35,571 nt of DNA from Candidatus Cloacimonadota bacterium (GTDB taxonomy: Bacteria > Cloacimonadota > Cloacimonadia > Cloacimonadales > Cloacimonadaceae): assembly GCA_017994635.1 (NCBI GenBank), contig JAGOKK010000010.1, positions 1 through 35,571 of the forward strand, in the 5' to 3' direction. Under the pieces are notes generated by a model. The model was not told the DNA's origin, did not search any database, and worked only from the letters and a program-made list of their open reading frames with translations. The stretch's first letter is position 1. Each line of letters starts with the position of its first letter. Positions 1-7,330 of the stretch are shown here, piece by piece. The position numbers and the translations under genes were made by a program.

Positions 1-98
1 TGTAGGGTTTCCCCTTAACTTTTGTTTTTTTCCCTTTTTGCCTTTTGCAAGTTTGAAGGGGAAGGGATTAAGCTTTGAAGCGACCGTAAGTAGGAGGT

Positions 99-120
99 GC
101 AGGGGGATTTATCCCCCTGC
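99..120. repeat. Perfect inverted repeat at the broken 5' end of the RT
   Basis: Ten-base arms (gcagggggat / atccccctgc) are separated by only two bases (tt). The element ends six bases before the point where recognisable reverse-transcriptase coding begins (126). No T-run follows, so it is not a typical terminator on the + strand. It could be a REP/MITE-type element or the scar of the event that removed the 5' part of the RT. Bases 1-98 upstream contain T-rich and G-rich stretches and no gene I can support. Confidence 0.6.
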
Positions 121-125
121 CCGCC

Positions 126-743
126 AAGTATTTTGCCAGCATCGACCATGAGATTTTGCTTGGACTGATTAAAAGGAAGATCAAAGACCCCCATGTGATC
201 AAGCTCTGCGAGACAATTCTCGATAACCAGAATCTGAGCATGGGTTGCAGCCAGGGGACCGGCCTGCCGGTGGGTAACCTCACCTCGCAATTTTTTGCCA
301 ATATCTATCTCAATCAGCTTGACCACTTTATCAAACAGGTGTTGAGATATAAGGGCTATGTACGCTACATGGACGATTTCATCTTGTTTGCCGATGATTC
401 GCAGCGCTTGATAGACGACCTGCCTTTGATCCACGAATTTCTTGCCGCCCATTTGCGGCTGAATATCAAAGAGGGGGCTGCACAACTAAATAGGGTCAGG
501 CAGGGCATGCCGTTTTTGGGCTATCGTGTCTTTCCCCGCTTGCTCAGGATTCGCCGGGAAAATCTGAAGCGTTGCCTGCGAGGGATCTACCTGCAGGAAT
601 CGGCTTACGTCAAAGGAGAAATCGATTCAGAGATACTTTATCAAAGCACCCGTAGCCGGCTTGGCTTTATCGGCTTTGCCAATAGCCTGCGGTTGCAAAA
701 GAATATATGGGGCAAGGATCAGCAAGCGGTTCCAACCGTGTGA
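126..743 (+). pseudogene. DGR-type reverse transcriptase, 5'-truncated remnant
   Basis: About 205 codons of an RNA-directed DNA polymerase of the diversity-generating-retroelement class are readable. They begin inside motif A (KYFASIDHEIL, 126-158). Next comes the GNLTSQ form of motif 4 (273-290), which separates DGR reverse transcriptases from retron and group II intron types. The YMDDF catalytic box is at 366-380, followed by a PFLGYRVFP motif and a basic C-terminal thumb. Motifs 1-2 and the first catalytic Asp of motif A are missing: where families read D-I-x-K-Y/F-F this frame reads L-P-A-K-Y-F. An in-frame stop lies at 87-89 and no start codon with a ribosome site is present; the first possible codon (TTG 156) is inside the conserved core. 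The remaining part has no internal stop or frameshift, suggesting recent loss. The stop at 741-743 lies inside the template repeat. A defective enzyme is likely; an assembly or recombination junction near 99-125 is an alternative. Confidence 0.85.
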
Positions 744-850
744 AACGCGGCGGTAGCTGGAACAACAATGCCAACAACTGCACCGTTTCGAATCGGAACA
801 ACAACAATGCCACGAACAGCAACAACAACATTGGCTTCCGCATCTGTAGC
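728..850 (+). repeat. DGR template repeat (TR), adenine-rich
   Basis: In the frame set by 734-736 the DNA reads like the C-terminal core of a formylglycine-generating-enzyme/sulfatase-modifying-factor protein: N-R-V-x-R-G-G-S-W, then Asn clusters, ending I-G-F-R. In this stretch 15 codons are Asn (12 AAC, 3 AAT), concentrated at 761-829. Runs of AAC are the signature of DGR template repeats, because adenine-directed mutagenesis during reverse transcription turns AAC into many codons in the target's variable repeat. A real protein's variable region would show mixed residues at these sites. The TR directly follows the RT remnant and overlaps its 3' end. It has no gene context of its own (no domain upstream in frame), so I read it as template RNA, not protein. 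Exact ends need the matching variable repeat, which is not in the window. Confidence 0.82.
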
Positions 851-911
851 ATCTTTCAATCACAAGCCTGCTCTGCACGCACGGCAGGATGATAATGGGA
901 AATCCAGATCC

Positions 912-934
912 TTGTCCTGTTCCCGAAGGGACAA
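912..934 (+). other. Small hairpin downstream of the TR
   Basis: Arms ttgtcc (912-917) and ggacaa (929-934) flank an 11-base loop; an alternative fold pairs tccc (921-924) with ggga (928-931) around gaa. DGRs often carry a hairpin near the end of the repeat, but this one is short and may be chance. Confidence 0.3.
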
Positions 935-944
935 ATAGATCCTC

Positions 945-993
945 CACAGCAGCCAAGTAGGTTTATCATCTCGAACGGCTGCTGTGTTTTTTT
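945..993 (+). terminator. Rho-independent terminator-like hairpin after the TR
   Basis: Ten-base perfect arms (cacagcagcc 945-954, ggctgctgtg 977-986) with a 22-base loop are followed by seven T residues (987-993). It would end the transcript carrying the RT remnant and the TR. The long loop is unusual for a plain terminator. Confidence 0.65.
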
Positions 994-1264
994 CCAGATG
1001 CAAATATCGAAACTTATTCACATCCTGTATTGTACGATCCCTTCTGTTGTGGTTCAGCCAAGCCGGTTATTTGCAGCGAAAGTGATACTATTTGCAATTT
1101 TACTTGATACTTTGTATCTTTTTCCACAAACGGCTGGGGAAGCATCCTCCAGGATCCATGACTTCAGAGCTTGTTATCTCTGGGAGAAAATCTAGGATAT
1201 ACATTCTCAATATCTGCGATGAATTGATGGATTAAGCATTCAAAGGCTACAGACCTTTTTCTCC
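994..1264. other. Gene-free interval between the DGR remnant and rocD
   Basis: The short open frames here show no family resemblance, no convincing ribosome site and no signal peptide. I see no RNA gene. The interval is AT-rich and probably holds only upstream promoter sequence for the next gene. Confidence 0.5.
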
Positions 1265-1270
1265 TTGACA
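1265..1270 (+). promoter_or_regulatory. TTGACA -35-like box upstream of rocD
   Basis: The box lies 63 bases before the rocD start. A weak -10 candidate (taatag, 1286-1291) follows at a short 15-base spacing. The same hexamer occurs 50-70 bases upstream of five other genes in this window, which raises its credibility. Confidence 0.4.
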
Positions 1271-1333
1271 CCAAAAGTGCTTTTTTAATAGCTGCTTAAG
1301 CTAGAAGAAGAAAAACAAGAACATGGAGGAATC

Positions 1334-2575
1334 ATGTCCGACAATCTCAAATATGGCAAGATCAGTTCTCGTGAAGCGATGGAACTGGAAGAAAAGTACG
1401 GGGCGCATAACTATCACCCGCTGCCCGTAGTTTTGGCTAAAGGTGAAGGCGTTTTCATGTGGGATCCGGAAGGAAACCGTTATTACGATTTTCTTTCCGC
1501 ATATTCTGCCGTAAATCAGGGGCACTGTCACCCCCGCATCATCAAGGCTCTGTGCGATCAAGCTCAGGAGCTTACTCTCACCTCACGCGCTTTTTACAAC
1601 AACAAGCTGGGTGAATATGAGAAGTTTATCACCGAATTCTTCGGATTTGATATGGTATTGCCGATGAATAGTGGTGCCGAAGGGGTGGAAACCGCCATGA
1701 AGCTTGCCCGTAAATGGGCTTACAATGTGAAGGGCGTGGAAGATGGCAATGCCATCATCATTTTTGCTGAAAACAATTTCCATGGCCGCACCATCGCCAT
1801 CGTGTCCGCCAGCTCGGATCCCGATTGCTATGAAGGCTTCGGTCCCTTTACCCCCGGCATCGTGCGCGTTGCATACAACGACGCCAATGCCCTGAAAGAA
1901 TATCTGCTAAAGCACGGGAAAAACGTGGCTGCCTTTATCGTGGAACCGATTCAGGGCGAAGCCGGCGTATTTGTACCGGACGATGGCTATCTGAAAGCCT
2001 GTTTCGATATCTGTAAAGAACACAACGTACTCTTCATCGCCGACGAAATCCAAAGCGGTATCGCCCGCACCGGTAAGCTATTGGCTTGCGATTATGAAAA
2101 TGTACGCCCTGACATCCTGATCCTGGGTAAAGCCATTTCCGGCGGTGTATTGCCTGTTTCAGCAGTCCTGGCAGATCGCGAGATTATGCTACAGATCAAA
2201 CCCGGTCAGCACGGATCCACTTTCGGCGGATTCCCGCTTGCCTGCGCCGTGGCAAAAACAGCCCTGGAAGTAGTACGCGACGAGAAACTGGCAGAACGCG
2301 CCTACGAATTGGGCGAATACTTTAGAGAAGAATTGCGCAATCTGAACCACCCGATGATCAAGCTGGTGCGCGGACGCGGCCTGCTGAACGCCATAGTGGT
2401 GGAACCCAAAGACGGCGTGGAAGCCTGGGACGTATGCGTGATGCTAAAAGAAAAGGGTCTGCTATGCAAACCTACGCATCGTCACATTATTCGTTTGGCT
2501 CCGCCCTTGGTGATCACCAAAGAACAGCTTGCTGAATGCGTTCAGATCATCAAAGAAGTCTTTGCCACACTATAA
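1334..2575 (+). CDS. rocD: Ornithine--oxo-acid aminotransferase
   Basis: A 413-residue class III PLP aminotransferase that transfers the delta-amino group of ornithine to 2-oxoglutarate, giving glutamate semialdehyde and linking arginine/ornithine with proline and glutamate metabolism in the cytosol. The N-terminal A-H-N-Y-H-P-L-P-V motif (about 24-32), the SGAEGVETA cofactor loop (113-121), the ADEIQSG segment with the PLP-pyridine Asp237, and the Schiff-base lysine Lys266 in ILGKAISGG are all visible. Length and motifs match ornithine aminotransferase better than acetylornithine or GABA aminotransferases, which carry different N-terminal signatures. The ATG at 1334 is preceded by GGAGG at 1325-1329. 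The gene is transcribed alone: a hairpin follows its stop. In an amino-acid fermenter it would act in catabolism; that role is inferred. Confidence 0.93.
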   Translation: MSDNLKYGKISSREAMELEEKYGAHNYHPLPVVLAKGEGVFMWDPEGNRYYDFLSAYSAVNQGHCHPRIIKALCDQAQELTLTSRAFYNNKLGEYEKFITEFFGFDMVLPMNSGAEGVETAMKLARKWAYNVKGVEDGNAIIIFAENNFHGRTIAIVSASSDPDCYEGFGPFTPGIVRVAYNDANALKEYLLKHGKNVAAFIVEPIQGEAGVFVPDDGYLKACFDICKEHNVLFIADEIQSGIARTGKLLACDYENVRPDILILGKAISGGVLPVSAVLADREIMLQIKPGQHGSTFGGFPLACAVAKTALEVVRDEKLAERAYELGEYFREELRNLNHPMIKLVRGRGLLNAIVVEPKDGVEAWDVCVMLKEKGLLCKPTHRHIIRLAPPLVITKEQLAECVQIIKEVFATL

Positions 2576-2591
2576 AGAATAGATAATGTAC

Positions 2592-2626
2592 GGGTGAGCT
2601 TCAATCAAGCTCACCCTGCTTTGTTT
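2592..2626 (+). terminator. Hairpin after rocD, abutting the era start
   Basis: Perfect ten-base arms (gggtgagctt 2592-2601, aagctcaccc 2607-2616) around a five-base loop are followed by tgctttgttt. It has terminator form with an imperfect T-run. The ATG of era lies 14 bases after the stem, so it also occupies the place where the era ribosome site should be. Confidence 0.7.
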
Positions 2627-2630
2627 GAAT

Positions 2631-3515
2631 ATGGTTTCAGCAGATTTCAAGAGTGGCTTTGTGGCCATCATCGGCAAACCCAATACCGGTAAATCCACCC
2701 TGATGAACCGCATCCTGGGTGAAAAGCTTTCCATCACATCGCCTAAACCGCAGACCACTCGTTATGCCGTCAAGGGTATCTGGAATACCCCTCAACATCA
2801 GATCGTTTTCATCGATACTCCGGGCTATTTAAAGCCCCGCTACGAGATGCAGGAAAAGATGTCTCGCATCATCTCCGATAGCTTTCGCGATGTGGATCTC
2901 CTGATCTTTATGACGCAGATTCCGGGCTTTCCCAGCGATTACGATACTGAGGTTTTGGGTCTGATCAAGCACCTGCGCTGTCCCATTCTGGCAGTATTTA
3001 ATAAGAGCGATCTGGCTCCCGACTGTGATCCGGAAGCGCTGAAGGCTCTGCTGCCGCAGGGGATTACGGAAAGCATCTTCGTTTCCGCCAAAACGGGGGA
3101 AAACATCGAAAGCTTGAAGCAGCGCATCTCCTTTTATATGCCCTATCACGATCCTTATTACGACGAGGATCAGCTCTCCGATCTGCCCCTGAGGTTCTTT
3201 GCCAAGGAAGTGATCCGCGAAGCGATCTTCCATCAGTTTGAAGAAGAAATACCCTATGCCACTGCGGTATTGATCGAACGCTTTCAAGAAGGCGAGAGCA
3301 AGGTGGTGATCGATGCCGTGATCTGGATCGAGCGAAGTAGCCAAAAGCCCATCATTATCGGAAAAGGCGGCGCGAACCTGAAAAAGATCAGAGAATATTC
3401 CGAGCTGCAGCTAGCTGAATTTCTACAGATCCCGGTGGATATTCACCTCTTTGTAAAGGTAAACGAAAACTGGCGAAAGAAAGGTACTGCGCTCAGAGAA
3501 TTGGGCTTCGATTGA
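2631..3515 (+). CDS. era: GTPase Era
   Basis: A 294-residue Era GTPase that binds the 3' end of 16S rRNA and assists assembly of the small ribosomal subunit. The G1 motif GKPNTGKS is at residues 15-22, the G3 motif DTPG at 62-65 and the G4 motif NKSD at 124-127. The C-terminal KH RNA-binding domain carries its GKGG loop at 244-247. Length is typical (about 300). I chose ATG 2631; an in-frame TTG six bases earlier (2625) would add two residues. No Shine-Dalgarno is seen because the upstream 40 bases form the hairpin 2592-2616, so translation may be weak, leaderless-like, or controlled by that structure. Confidence 0.95.
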   Translation: MVSADFKSGFVAIIGKPNTGKSTLMNRILGEKLSITSPKPQTTRYAVKGIWNTPQHQIVFIDTPGYLKPRYEMQEKMSRIISDSFRDVDLLIFMTQIPGFPSDYDTEVLGLIKHLRCPILAVFNKSDLAPDCDPEALKALLPQGITESIFVSAKTGENIESLKQRISFYMPYHDPYYDEDQLSDLPLRFFAKEVIREAIFHQFEEEIPYATAVLIERFQEGESKVVIDAVIWIERSSQKPIIIGKGGANLKKIREYSELQLAEFLQIPVDIHLFVKVNENWRKKGTALRELGFD

Positions 3516-3779
3516 GTTTTTTAGGCATCATAGCAGCAGTATCAGGCTCACTTTCTCAATAGGGCATGGCCAAAAGAGACGCTCCCTGCCCCTTCGACCA
3601 CGCAGGTCACCGGAGTTTAGGTGTGATAACCTCTTTATTAGATGGCTTGCATAGCTTATCATGAGTATCGGAATAAGCTCCAATAGCTTAAAAAAAAGCT
3701 TGCCTAATCTGGGGAAGTCAGAATCGTGGCCTAAAATAAGATTTGTGGGCTTTGCAACCCAGAGCCCGGGGGAGAGTTA
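3516..3779 (+). promoter_or_regulatory. Long structured leader of the rnf operon (no gene)
   Basis: This 264-base interval contains several possible hairpins. They include gggca/tgccc (3562-3566 with 3587-3591), a seven-base stem agcttat/ataagct in the 3650-3680 part, agctt/aagct around an A-run just before 3700, and gggct/agccc shortly before the rnfC ribosome site (gggggagag). It matches no riboswitch I can name. I see no tRNA, no supported reading frame and no clear promoter hexamers. Confidence 0.4.
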
Positions 3780-5099
3780 ATGCGATTAAAGACCTTTCCT
3801 GGGGGTATCCACCCTCATGACGAGAAGCATTATTCAGCAGCAGCACCCATCACAATTTTCCCTACCCCGCAGCGGGTGATCATTCATCTATCTCAGCACA
3901 TCGGTACTCCCTCCACGCCAATAGTGGAAGTGGGTGACGTGGTCCAGAGGGGCCAAAAGATAGCTGAAGCTTCCGGATTTGTTTCCATCCCTCAGCACGC
4001 TTCTATCAGCGGTAAAGTAAGCAAGATCGGCAAATTTCTGCATCCCACCGGCACCATGGCCATGGGGATCGAGATCACTCAGGACGGCTCTGATAACGCT
4101 CTGGAAATGATCGACGATCCTGGCTATATGGATCTGGAGATTGCAGAGCTGAAACGGCGCGTTGGCGATGCCGGCATCTGCGGTATGGGCGGCGCTGGTT
4201 TCCCCAGTATCGTAAAGCTTTCTCCCCCCGAGGATAAACCCATCGACACGGTAATCCTGAACGGCGTGGAATGTGAACCCTTTCTTACCAGCGATTATCG
4301 CCTGATGCTGGAACGCGCAGAGGATATCATTACCGGGCTGAAGCTGATCATGAAGATGGTAAACGCCAAAAAAGGGATGATCGGCATCGAAGCCAACAAG
4401 CCGGACGCCATTATGAAGATGGAACAACTGCTGGCTAAAGAAAGCAATCTGGAAGTGGTGGGTCTGAGGATGCAGTATCCCCAGGGCGCAGAAAAGCAAT
4501 TGATCTACGCTGCCACCAAACGTAAGGTACCCGCAGGTGGATTGCCGATGGCAGTGGGGGTGGTGGTGCAAAACGTAGGTACTGCGCTCGCTATTTACGA
4601 AGCCATCCGCTATCAAAAGCCCCTGATCGACCGGGTAATCAGCGTTACCGGCTCTCCCGTGGCCAAACCGATGAACCTGCTGGCACCAATCGGAACCTTG
4701 TACAGCGAATTGGTGGATTTCTGTGGTGGGGCCAAAGAAACCGTGGGAAAAGCCATCTCCGGTGGCCCCATGATGGGTTTCGCACTCCCTTCTCTGGATG
4801 CCGCGATGACCAAAGGCAGCAGCGGTCTGGTGCTCTTTGGAGAAAAGGATGCTAGATCTTTGGCGGAGCATACCTGTCTCAGATGTGCCCGTTGCGTGGA
4901 TGTATGTCCGATGAATCTGGTGCCTTCCATCATTGCCAACGCAGTTAAATACAAGGATCTGGATCTGGCCGTGCAAGCAGGCGTGAACGACTGTATCAAG
5001 TGCGGATCCTGCGCCTATGTGTGCCCTGCTCAAATCCGTCTGGTGCAATACATCGATACCGGGAAAATCCGCTATGCAGAAGCTCAGAGGAAGAAATAG
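3780..5099 (+). CDS. rnfC: Rnf complex subunit C (NADH/ferredoxin-side, 2x[4Fe-4S])
   Basis: A 439-residue RnfC, the peripheral cytoplasmic subunit where NAD(H) is thought to bind. The glycine-rich GMGGAGFP segment (135-142) is the flavin/nucleotide motif shared with NuoF-type proteins. Two [4Fe-4S] motifs follow near the C-terminus: Cys366, 369, 372, 376 and Cys405, 408, 411, 415. Length fits the short acetogen-type RnfC without the long repetitive tail found in gamma-proteobacteria. Start ATG 3780 has a strong purine-rich site (gggggagag) just upstream. It opens the operon rnfCDGEAB; rnfD starts one base after its stop. Confidence 0.95.
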   Translation: MRLKTFPGGIHPHDEKHYSAAAPITIFPTPQRVIIHLSQHIGTPSTPIVEVGDVVQRGQKIAEASGFVSIPQHASISGKVSKIGKFLHPTGTMAMGIEITQDGSDNALEMIDDPGYMDLEIAELKRRVGDAGICGMGGAGFPSIVKLSPPEDKPIDTVILNGVECEPFLTSDYRLMLERAEDIITGLKLIMKMVNAKKGMIGIEANKPDAIMKMEQLLAKESNLEVVGLRMQYPQGAEKQLIYAATKRKVPAGGLPMAVGVVVQNVGTALAIYEAIRYQKPLIDRVISVTGSPVAKPMNLLAPIGTLYSELVDFCGGAKETVGKAISGGPMMGFALPSLDAAMTKGSSGLVLFGEKDARSLAEHTCLRCARCVDVCPMNLVPSIIANAVKYKDLDLAVQAGVNDCIKCGSCAYVCPAQIRLVQYIDTGKIRYAEAQRKK

Positions 5100-5100
5100 T

Positions 5101-6201
5101 ATGAACGACAAATATATAGTATCTCCCGCTCCGCATTTCCACGATAAGAGCACGGTCAAAAACGTGATGTGGAATGTGGTTATCGCCTTGATCCCCGCTC
5201 TGATCTTTGCTGTTTATTACTGGGGTCTGAGAGCTCTGATCCTCTCTTTGACGGGCGCCATCACCGCCGTCATCACTGAAGCTCTCATCCAGAAACTGCG
5301 TAAAGTACCTGTCACAGTGCATGATGGCTCGGCCTTTCTCACCGGCCTGCTTTTGGCATACAACATCCATGCCGGCGCACCGATCTGGCTGCCCATAGTC
5401 GGAGCAGCTTTTGCCATTGGCGTAGGCAAACAGGTCTTTGGCGGCCTGGGCAACAATCCGGTAAACCCCGCTCTGTTGGGACGTGCGTTCCTGCTTGCCA
5501 GCTGGCCCACGCAGATGACTGCAGGCTGGGTAGCGGTGAAAGGATCGGCCATGAGTGGGCTGAACAATCTATCCCGCATTGCTACAAATCTTCAGGAGCT
5601 TTCACCCAAGGCCTATGAACTGGTAACCGGAGCTACTCCCTTGAAGGTGGCTCAAACCCTGCGAGACAGCACATTTGTTTCCGATATAAACGCGCAAGCT
5701 GGAGGTCTGGACCTGGCTGGCAGAATCTTTGGCAGCCTCACCGAGATGGAGACCCTGAAGAGTCTCTTTTGGGGCAATATCGGTGGCTGTATTGGCGAAG
5801 TATCCGCTTTTGCATTGCTTTTGGGCGCAGCTTACCTATTGTGGAAAAATATTATAGAGTGGCGGATACCGCTTTTCTATATCAGCACGGTCTTTGTGCT
5901 TAGTTTCATCTTTGGCGGAATTCCTGGCAGCGGAACCTCCGTGATGTTGCCTTTCTTCCATATCTTTGCCGGCGGATTGATGCTGGGCGCGTTCTTTATG
6001 GCCACAGATTATACCACAACGCCGATCACCAAAAACGGACGCATTATCTTTGGTATTGGTTGCGGTTTGCTCACCATCGTGATTCGTCTGGTGGGCGGAT
6101 ATCCGGAAGGCGTAAGCTATAGCATTTTGTTGATGAACGTCTTTACCCCGCTGATCGATAAACTCACTATGCCGAAAGCCTTCGGAAAGGTGGCAAAATG
6201 A
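5101..6201 (+). CDS. rnfD: Rnf complex subunit D (covalent-FMN membrane subunit)
   Basis: A 366-residue RnfD/NqrB-family integral membrane protein with about nine to ten hydrophobic segments. The flavinylation motif TGATPL places the covalently bound FMN on Thr179. The C-terminal half (TDYTTTP, then GGYPEGVSYS) is typical of the family. The ATG at 5101 is chosen because it is one base after the rnfC stop and gives a normal N-terminus (SPAPHF, conserved in RnfD); a longer in-frame extension into rnfC is not plausible. It conducts electrons and probably Na+ or H+ across the membrane together with RnfA, E and G. Its stop overlaps the rnfG start (ATGA). Confidence 0.95.
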   Translation: MNDKYIVSPAPHFHDKSTVKNVMWNVVIALIPALIFAVYYWGLRALILSLTGAITAVITEALIQKLRKVPVTVHDGSAFLTGLLLAYNIHAGAPIWLPIVGAAFAIGVGKQVFGGLGNNPVNPALLGRAFLLASWPTQMTAGWVAVKGSAMSGLNNLSRIATNLQELSPKAYELVTGATPLKVAQTLRDSTFVSDINAQAGGLDLAGRIFGSLTEMETLKSLFWGNIGGCIGEVSAFALLLGAAYLLWKNIIEWRIPLFYISTVFVLSFIFGGIPGSGTSVMLPFFHIFAGGLMLGAFFMATDYTTTPITKNGRIIFGIGCGLLTIVIRLVGGYPEGVSYSILLMNVFTPLIDKLTMPKAFGKVAK

Positions 6202-6743
6202 AAGACTATCTGAAGCTTGGATCGATTCTCCTCATCTTTTGCGTAGTGGCGACAGGCATTCTGGCCTATTTGAATACCCTTACGCAGCCCGTGATTGCGG
6301 AGCGTAAAGCCAACGAAGCGGTGGAGACCCGTAAAGAATTGATTCCGGGGGCCAGTTTTCGTGAAGAAAGTACTGCCACGGGAGAAGTCTATTACGTAGC
6401 CACTGCCGAAGCCGATAGCAGCCAGGTACTTGGCTACACTTTCGTATCCTCCGAAACCGGATATTCGAGTACCGTACAGACCATGGTGGGTGTGGACAAA
6501 GATTTCAAAGTCCTTGCCATCAAGGTGATCAGCCAGTCCGAAACCCCTGGCTTGGGTGCAAATTGCACGCAGCCATCATTCGTGGATCAATTCAAGAATC
6601 TGATTCTGGCAGATCTGAAGGTGGATAAAGATGGCGGCAAGGTCAAATCCCTTTCCGGTGCCACCATCACTTCGCGTGCGGTTACCAATTCCATTGCCTC
6701 ATCGATAGCCGCCATTCAAGCTGACCTGGGAGGTGAACAATGA
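6198..6743 (+). CDS. rnfG: Rnf complex subunit G (covalent-FMN protein)
   Basis: A 181-residue RnfG with one N-terminal membrane anchor (about 5-25) and an extracytoplasmic FMN-binding domain. The motif SGAT (153-156) marks Thr156 as the predicted covalent FMN site, and the ETPGLGA segment earlier in the domain is also typical. It overlaps rnfD upstream and rnfE downstream by four bases each, indicating translational coupling. RnfG passes electrons between the other flavin and Fe-S centres of the complex. Covalent attachment requires an ApbE flavin transferase, which is not encoded in this window. Confidence 0.94.
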   Translation: MKDYLKLGSILLIFCVVATGILAYLNTLTQPVIAERKANEAVETRKELIPGASFREESTATGEVYYVATAEADSSQVLGYTFVSSETGYSSTVQTMVGVDKDFKVLAIKVISQSETPGLGANCTQPSFVDQFKNLILADLKVDKDGGKVKSLSGATITSRAVTNSIASSIAAIQADLGGEQ

Positions 6744-7330
6744 ATTTTGTGAAAGAACTGACCAAGGGTATCATAAAGGAAAATCCCATCTTTGTGATCG
6801 TGCTGGGCATGTGCCCCACGCTTGCTGTTTCTTCATCGGTAATGAATGCTCTGGGTATGGGACTGGCAGCCACCTTTGTGCTGGTCTGCTCAAACATGTT
6901 TATCTCCATGATCAAAAATGTAACCCCATCCAAGATCCGCATTCCTGTGTATGTGGTGGTGATCGCGGCTTTTGTGACCATCGTAAACATGGTGATGGAG
7001 GCCTATGTCCCCGCCTTGCACAAGAGTTTGGGGCTGTTCATCCCCCTGATCGTGGTAAACTGCATCATCCTGGGCAGAGCCGAAGCCTTTGCCAACAAGA
7101 ACAACGTAATCATGAGCATCGCCGATGGCATCGGCATGGGCTTGGGTTTCACTCTGTCATTAACCGTGATCGGCACCATCCGGGAGATCCTGGGGGCGGG
7201 TACCTGGCTGAACTTGCGGGTGATGCCTGCCACCTATGATCCCATGCTGGTGGCAATCCTGGCTCCCGGTGCCTTTATCACGCTGGGCTTCCTGATGGCC
7301 ATTCTCAATCTGGTGAAGGAGAAAAAATGA
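6740..7330 (+). CDS. rnfE: Rnf complex subunit E (membrane)
   Basis: A 196-residue RnfE/NqrD-family membrane protein with about six hydrophobic helices. The GMCPTLAVSSS segment near the N-terminus and the VVNCIILGRAEAFA segment in the middle are family hallmarks; the conserved Cys residues in these half-helices are thought to bind the membrane-embedded iron centre shared with RnfA. Start ATG overlaps the rnfG stop (ATGA) and its stop overlaps rnfA in the same way. Confidence 0.95.
   Translation: MNFVKELTKGIIKENPIFVIVLGMCPTLAVSSSVMNALGMGLAATFVLVCSNMFISMIKNVTPSKIRIPVYVVVIAAFVTIVNMVMEAYVPALHKSLGLFIPLIVVNCIILGRAEAFANKNNVIMSIADGIGMGLGFTLSLTVIGTIREILGAGTWLNLRVMPATYDPMLVAILAPGAFITLGFLMAILNLVKEKK

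Noticed and set aside
126-743. Group II intron maturase or retron reverse transcriptase
   Set aside because: The GNLTSQ motif and the adjacent AAC-rich repeat favour the DGR class. No maturase X or endonuclease domain, intron RNA fold or msr/msd structure is seen.
707-892. A small Asn-rich protein-coding gene
   Set aside because: The frame has no ribosome site and starts inside the RT end. Its AAC clusters fit a template repeat rather than a free-standing protein.
998-1195. A 65-codon frame downstream of the DGR remnant
   Set aside because: No ribosome site, no family resemblance and an AT-rich composition; it lies in a region that looks purely intergenic.
3516-3779. A named riboswitch upstream of rnfC
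   Set aside because: I could not match it to any known conserved core (FMN, cobalamin, molybdenum cofactor, Na+-type), so only a structured leader is reported.
3888-5159. Long open frame on the - strand opposite rnfC
   Set aside because: It is antisense to a well-supported rnfC gene, its composition (rich in His, Gln, Gly) is typical of a shadow frame, and it has no start signal.
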